DNA of 64,000 bases from Peptococcaceae bacterium (GTDB lineage Bacteria > Bacillota > Peptococcia > Peptococcales > Peptococcaceae): positions 1-64,000 of the forward strand of contig JAUNGU010000001.1 of NCBI GenBank assembly GCA_030524315.1. Direction: 5' to 3'. The notes beneath the pieces were generated by a model. That model had not been told where the DNA came from. It saw only the letters and a list, made by a program, of their open reading frames with translations, and made no database searches. Position 1 is the stretch's first letter; every line of letters starts with the position of its first letter. This document shows, in pieces, positions 59,800 through 64,000 of this stretch. Made by a program: the position numbers and the translations under genes.

Positions 59800-61238
59800 T
59801 GCTGACCTTTCAAGCGATTACCATGGAACTGTTGGTGTTTGCACTCGGCTTGATCCTTCTCCTCATTAAGCTCATTGCCAAAAAGGATGCAAACGTGCCA
59901 TACGGGATGATTGCTATCATCGGTTTTGCCTTTACGGCAGTGGTTGGCGTGATTGCGCCACCGACGATTGCGATTGTCTTTAACGGCATGTATTACACCG
60001 ATACCTACAGCCTCTTTTTCAAAGAGCTGATTCTCATTTGTGCGATTCTCGTCTCATTGGCAAGCACCGAATACGTCCGCAAAAAAGGCCTGCGCGATGC
60101 AGAATATTTCATTCTGCTCTGCTTTGCGGCCCTGGGCATGATGGTCTTTGCCTCGGCAGGGGATCTCATCACCCTCTTTGTGGGGCTTGAGCTCATGACC
60201 ATGAGCTTCATCGTGCTCATCGGCATTGCGCGTCACAACGCGCTGGCCACCGAAGCCAGCATCAAATACCTGGTGCTCTCGGCGCTGAGCTCGGCGATCA
60301 TGCTCTATGGCATCAGCCTCATTTATGGCTGCATGGGCACGACGGTTTTTGCGCGCATGGTTGAAAATATCGACATGCTCGCCTCGACGCCGCTGATGGT
60401 GCTCGGCTTGGTGCTTTTGGTGGCAGGCTTTGCCTACAAATTTAGCGCCGTGCCGTTCCACATGTGGGCGCCGGACATTTACCAGGGCGCGCCAACGCCT
60501 GTCGCCGGCTTCCTCGCCGTCGGGGCGAAGGTCGCCGCGCTGGCAACCTTCAGCCGTCTGCTCTTTAACTACTTCATCAACTACGCCCAAACCTGGCTGC
60601 CAGTGGTGCTGGCGCTGGCCATGCTCTCGATCATCTTCGGGAACCTCGTGGCCATTCCCCAGCGCGACGTCAAGCGTATGCTGGCGTACTCATCCATTGC
60701 CCAGGTCGGCTATCTGCTCCTGGCGGTCTGCGCCGCCAACGGCATCGGCATCATCGGCATCTGCTTCTACGTGACCGCCTACGCCTTTGCCAACCTTGGC
60801 GCCTTCATCGCTGCCACGGATGTGGAAATTTCCACCGGCACCACCGATATGAAGAAATATGCGGGCATGAGCAAGCGCTCGCCACTTGTGGCAGCGGCGC
60901 TGTTCATCTTCATGATTTCCCTCGGCGGGCTGCCACCAACCGGCGGCTTCATCGGCAAGTTCCTGATCTTCACCTCGACGATTCAGGCGGGCTATTTGGT
61001 GTTCTCGATCATTGCACTGCTCTTTAGCATGGTCTCGGTTTACTACTATCTGCGACTCGTGCGTGAATGCTACTTCGCGCCGGTGGCAGAGGATGCCGAC
61101 CTCACGGCCATCAAGAGCCCAATCGGCTGCAAGATTTCCCTGGCCGTGTGCATGATCGTCTCCATCGCCATGGGTCTCTTCTTTAGCCCAATGGTCGAAT
61201 TTGCCCGCGCCGCGCTGGGCACCATGCTCATTTTCTAA
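59799..61238 (+). CDS. nuoN: Complex I subunit N (antiporter-like)
   Basis: This 479-aa proton-pumping subunit (ND2) has about 14 helices. Signatures are LFVGLELMTMSFIVLIGIAR, FKFSAVPFHMWAPDIYQGAPTPV-type core and KRMLAYSSIAQVGYLLLAV. It is the last gene of the operon; a terminator follows the stop by 10 bp. No nuoE, nuoF or nuoG lies before or after the operon in this window. Confidence 0.96.
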   Translation: MLTFQAITMELLVFALGLILLLIKLIAKKDANVPYGMIAIIGFAFTAVVGVIAPPTIAIVFNGMYYTDTYSLFFKELILICAILVSLASTEYVRKKGLRDAEYFILLCFAALGMMVFASAGDLITLFVGLELMTMSFIVLIGIARHNALATEASIKYLVLSALSSAIMLYGISLIYGCMGTTVFARMVENIDMLASTPLMVLGLVLLVAGFAYKFSAVPFHMWAPDIYQGAPTPVAGFLAVGAKVAALATFSRLLFNYFINYAQTWLPVVLALAMLSIIFGNLVAIPQRDVKRMLAYSSIAQVGYLLLAVCAANGIGIIGICFYVTAYAFANLGAFIAATDVEISTGTTDMKKYAGMSKRSPLVAAALFIFMISLGGLPPTGGFIGKFLIFTSTIQAGYLVFSIIALLFSMVSVYYYLRLVRECYFAPVAEDADLTAIKSPIGCKISLAVCMIVSIAMGLFFSPMVEFARAALGTMLIF

Positions 61239-61247
61239 GGACGTTTT

Positions 61248-61282
61248 ACCACCTGTTGCAAAGCAGCAGGTGGTTTTCTTTT
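61248..61282 (+). terminator. Terminator of the nuo operon
   Basis: ACCACCTG/CAGGTGGT (61248-61255, 61267-61274) is followed by TTTTCTTTT. Confidence 0.85.
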
Positions 61283-61284
61283 GC

Positions 61285-61325
61285 AAAAAAATGCCCTGGG
61301 ACACCGCAAGGGTGCACCAGGGCAT
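61285..61325 (-). terminator. Minus-strand terminator opposite nuo
   Basis: ATGCCCTGG/CCAGGGCAT (61291-61299, 61317-61325) is followed on the minus strand by TTTTTT. It supports a real leftward transcript ending here. Confidence 0.8.
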
Positions 61326-61342
61326 TTGTGCGCTGAGAAATC

Positions 61343-61585
61343 TCAGGCCTTGAAATTTTTGTAGGCGTTGTGCAGATAGTAGTAAGGAATCGCCAGGAGA
61401 ATGATGTTCAAAATGATGACGCCGATGCTATCGCCGGTGCTCAGGAACGGAATGGGCTGGCAGATAAAAAGAATGAGACCGAGGACGACGGTGTGCAGTT
61501 TTCGGGGTGGCCAAAAAAAATTGTCACCCTTTTGTAACGGAATCGGGCAGAACAAGGGCGGATATGGGCAACTGCCAGCCGTCAT
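61343..61585 (-). CDS. Small two-helix membrane protein, start uncertain
   Basis: The frame encodes up to 80 aa. Its C-terminal half has two hydrophobic helices (TVVLGLILFICQ and IGVIILNIILLAIPYYYL) and a Lys-ending tail. A strong terminator directly after the stop argues it is transcribed. The N-terminal 25 residues look unstructured and no good ribosome site precedes the ATG, so the true start may be internal or the gene may be a truncated relic. Family not recognised. Confidence 0.45.
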   Translation of the reverse strand: MTAGSCPYPPLFCPIPLQKGDNFFWPPRKLHTVVLGLILFICQPIPFLSTGDSIGVIILNIILLAIPYYYLHNAYKNFKA

Positions 61586-61641
61586 CCTTGAAAAACGTGC
61601 AGGGGCGGCGGTTAGGGGCGGTTTTGTTTCTGGCTTGTCCC

Positions 61642-61670
61642 TTGTAATTTCGCGAGCTTCATATTATGAT
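61642..61670 (+). promoter_or_regulatory. Promoter of the third PF07833 gene
   Basis: TTGTAA (61642-61647), 17 bases, TATGAT (61665-61670). Confidence 0.65.
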
Positions 61671-61715
61671 AAGTTTTATGGAACCTGATTGAATGACACT
61701 CAAAAAGGACGTGAT

Positions 61716-63491
61716 ATGATGAATTTTCGAAAAGCATTAGTTGGCGCTTTGGGCGCAGCCGCCTTTTGTGGCGCGCTGGTGGCATTGCCACAGGCGAGCG
61801 ACGCGGCTGTTGTCAAAAGCATTGAGCCTCTCAAGGCTGGCGACACGACGTTGGATGTCACCTATACCAATGCGAGCGCCGGCGACGAATACGAAATTTG
61901 GAAAAATGGCACAAGAATCAACGCTGGTTCCTTGGATGCAGAGTATGCCACCAGCGGGAATCAGTCCAAACGCTTGGATTTTTGGCTGTACACCAGTGAT
62001 AAGGACAAGGTCCCTGTCAAGGAAGGTGACAAAATCACCTTTTACTTTGAAAATAACAAGGTTTTCAACAAAACAGAATTGACCGTTGGCGCTGGTAGCA
62101 CCGATCCCGAGCCGGATCCAGACACCGACGCCAAGCTGCCAACGAGCATGGTTGCCGACAAATCCTCGGTGGCCGCCAGCGACAATGCCAGCGTGTCCTT
62201 GACCTTCGACAAAAACTACGTGCCTCATAAGGACGACCGGGTCAAGGTCACCCGCTATGATGCGAACAACAAGGTCCTCGACAGCTACGAGGTGGATCTG
62301 CCGGACGCCAACAACGGTGCTGTCACCGTGAGCCTCTCTGAGAGCAAGGAAACGGCCTACTATCTCATCGACTTCGTCCCTGGCCAGGGCACCTCGACCC
62401 TCAAGTCGGTGCGTGTCGATGTGACCTCGGGTAGTGGTGGCGACGGCCCAAGCCAGAGCGATCAGGAGCAGATTGCCAACGCCACCGAAATGCGCTTCTC
62501 CTACCCATCCAGTAAAGTCTCTCCCGGCGAGTCGGTCACACCAACCATCCAGCTTGTGGATAAGAATGGCAACGCCAAGGATTACACCGGTCCTGTCGTC
62601 TTCAGCTATAGCGGTGCTGCCGTCGTCGCAGATTCCTTTGACAGCAACGGCCGTTTCACCGTCAGCTCCGACCAGGGCTTCGCAGGGAATAAGATCTGGG
62701 TCACTGCGATGATTGGTAAAAAATTTTCGAAGACCGTCGAGCTGACCGTTCAGGCTGCCGACAAGGGCCTGATCCTCTCGCCAAAGACCGGCGGCATTGG
62801 TAAGGCGCGCACCGTCACCTTTGGCCTGACGGACGCCTCCGGCAACCGTCTGCGCCTGAAATGGGAACCAACCATGGCCCAGGTGGTCATCAAATCGGCG
62901 GATGGCAACACCAGCGCCAAGTATTCCGGTACCGTCACCGATCTCAGCAAGCTCACCACCAGTGGCGAGGGCAAAATCCTCATCAGCGGTGACACTGCTG
63001 GTACGGCAAATATTTATCTGACCTTCAAGGATGGCAGCGGTAGTTACTATGAAACGGGTATCAGCGAATATGAATTCACCGAAACAGCCAATCCGGTTGA
63101 TATTTATCTGAACATCAACAGCCCATACTACACCGTCAACGGCATCAGCTACACGGCAGATACCAGCCCGGTTGTCTCAAGCAACCGCACCTTCGTGCCA
63201 CTGCGCCTCCTGGGCGAAACCCTCGGTGCAGATGTCAAGTGGAACGGCACCGACCGCACCATCACCAGCACCTACAAGGCCAACGACAAGACCATCACCG
63301 TCGTCATGACCGTAGGCTCGACGACATACACCATCGATGGCGCGAGCAAGACGATGGACGTGGCGCCATATGTCAATAGCGATGGCCGCACAATGATTCC
63401 ACTGCGCGTTTTGGCCGAAAGCTTTGGCTGTGAGGTCGAAGCCATTTCCTCAAATGACCTGACCACCGGCGTGCAAGTGACGAAAGACTAA
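61716..63491 (+). CDS. Exported protein with copper-amine-oxidase-N-like domain
   Basis: This 591-aa secreted protein has a signal peptide (about residues 1-32, AVVALPQASDAA-type end), beta-rich repeats, an Asp/Pro linker (TDPEPDPDTD near 130) and a C-terminal PF07833 domain (about 465-591) with the half-repeats TFVPLRLLGETLGADVKWN and TMIPLRVLAESFGCEVE. ATG 61716 is chosen, 6 bases after AAGGA; a second ATG follows directly. Same architecture as 18123-19871, so the two are paralogues. Function unknown. Confidence 0.87.
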   Translation: MMNFRKALVGALGAAAFCGALVALPQASDAAVVKSIEPLKAGDTTLDVTYTNASAGDEYEIWKNGTRINAGSLDAEYATSGNQSKRLDFWLYTSDKDKVPVKEGDKITFYFENNKVFNKTELTVGAGSTDPEPDPDTDAKLPTSMVADKSSVAASDNASVSLTFDKNYVPHKDDRVKVTRYDANNKVLDSYEVDLPDANNGAVTVSLSESKETAYYLIDFVPGQGTSTLKSVRVDVTSGSGGDGPSQSDQEQIANATEMRFSYPSSKVSPGESVTPTIQLVDKNGNAKDYTGPVVFSYSGAAVVADSFDSNGRFTVSSDQGFAGNKIWVTAMIGKKFSKTVELTVQAADKGLILSPKTGGIGKARTVTFGLTDASGNRLRLKWEPTMAQVVIKSADGNTSAKYSGTVTDLSKLTTSGEGKILISGDTAGTANIYLTFKDGSGSYYETGISEYEFTETANPVDIYLNINSPYYTVNGISYTADTSPVVSSNRTFVPLRLLGETLGADVKWNGTDRTITSTYKANDKTITVVMTVGSTTYTIDGASKTMDVAPYVNSDGRTMIPLRVLAESFGCEVEAISSNDLTTGVQVTKD

Positions 63492-63497
63492 GAATAG

Positions 63498-63542
63498 AAA
63501 AAAGCTGCACGAGATTTGTAATCAATCTCGTGCAGCTTTTTT
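63498..63542. terminator. Bidirectional terminator between PF07833 and TetR genes
   Basis: A 14-bp perfect stem AGCTGCACGAGATT/AATCTCGTGCAGCT (63503-63516, 63524-63537) is flanked by A- and T-runs; it overlaps the TetR stop. Confidence 0.9.
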
Positions 63543-64000
63543 ATTGGGCAGCTTGTATCCCGTCTAGGAGCACGTGCAAATAATGGTGGGCCTGCGCCCT
63601 AGTGACAGTCACATCCTTAAGATAACACCACTGCCACACGAGCAGGAGGGTGTTGCTGTAATGATTGGCGATGATTTCTTGCGGAATGGACCACTGGTCG
63701 GAGACGGTACAGTGGCTAAAAATGCGTCGCATCTGCGCATCCATAAAGGTACGGAAGCTCAAAAACATCTGTCCCGTTTCAGGATTGTGGGCCAAAATGC
63801 GCTGGATGAGGTCGCTGTTTTCTGTCGTAAAATCATAGATGCGGTCAAAGTAAATATAGAGGGCTTCGTCATGCGCCAGCGATGCATGCTCCTCCAGATG
63901 GATTTGCTGTGACAGCCAGAGCCAACAGTAGTTGAGGAGGTCGTATTTGTCGTCGAAATAATTATAGAAGGTCGCGCGTGGATAGGAGGCGCGTTCACAC
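63541..64000 (-). CDS. TetR/AcrR-family regulator (N-terminus beyond the window)
   Basis: The minus-strand frame is open from the window edge to the stop at 63541 (at least 152 codons). It enters within the TetR HTH: CERASYPRATFYNYFDDKYDLLNY is the end of the recognition helix and the following YNYF/K.DL signature. The remaining helical region would bind an effector and dimerise. The start codon and about 30 N-terminal residues are outside the window. Confidence 0.85.
   Translation of the reverse strand, partial: CERASYPRATFYNYFDDKYDLLNYCWLWLSQQIHLEEHASLAHDEALYIYFDRIYDFTTENSDLIQRILAHNPETGQMFLSFRTFMDAQMRRIFSHCTVSDQWSIPQEIIANHYSNTLLLVWQWCYLKDVTVTRAQAHHYLHVLLDGIQAAQ

Noticed and set aside
63759-63998. 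79-codon minus-strand frame at the right edge
   Set aside because: It overlaps the TetR gene in another frame and is Ser/Thr-rich low complexity; the TetR frame continues to the window edge with family motifs.

Overview
The window reads as chromosome of a GC-rich, low-redox Firmicute, probably a Clostridia/Peptococcaceae-like anaerobe. The evidence is strong AGGAGG ribosome sites, S-layer homology (SLH) proteins, several copper-amine-oxidase-N-like (PF07833) exported proteins, a YrdC/Sua5 - LMW phosphatase - RpiB cluster, glyA-upp, a type III pantothenate kinase, and an 11-gene complex I without the NADH-oxidising subunits. The taxon is an inference. I saw no rRNA, CRISPR array, transposase or prophage.

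Layout. 0.1-4.5 kb holds a giant SLH surface protein and the remnant of a second SLH tail. 4.8-8.2 kb holds Hsp20, a LysR regulator divergent from an alpha/beta hydrolase pair, and an orphan DinJ antitoxin bracketed by duplicated terminators. 8.3-15.9 kb holds a two-component system, a small zinc-ribbon membrane protein, a DUF368 (PopT-type) lipid-carrier translocase, a HigBA-type toxin-antitoxin module whose antitoxin carries an ImmA-like protease domain, and an anion transporter divergent from a Crp/Fnr regulator. 16-33 kb is mostly housekeeping: tsaC-LMWPTP-rpiB, DUF5131, YigZ, a frameshifted acyltransferase, tRNA-Gln, an ECF S component with coaX and rnz, a yybP-ykoY riboswitch with TerC, dusB, a thioredoxin-like protein, and glyA-upp. 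Between DUF5131 and a metal-site-less Fe-ADH homologue lie two tandem, promoter-to-terminator, C-rich small-RNA candidates.

33-50.8 kb is accessory. It holds a P1B-like ATPase operon with two small partner proteins and an AraC regulator, a second SLH beta-helix protein facing an Xre regulator across two palindromes, and a catabolic region with three LysR genes, two paralogous amidohydrolases, a MATE exporter and a GltS-type symporter. The LysR-amidohydrolase pair is duplicated on either side of the MATE gene.

51.2-61.2 kb is nuoABCDHIJKLMN in one operon. It encodes the proton-pumping arm and quinone module but no NuoEFG, so electrons must come from a donor other than NADH through NuoEFG, perhaps ferredoxin. 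NuoI carries an Ala/Pro/Lys-rich tail. The window closes with another PF07833 protein and a truncated TetR regulator.

The most unusual features are the paired small-RNA candidates (one loop perfectly complements the nuoH ribosome-binding region), the Fe-ADH-fold protein with all four metal ligands replaced, the duplicated terminators flanking the orphan antitoxin, and the ATPase/micro-protein operon.
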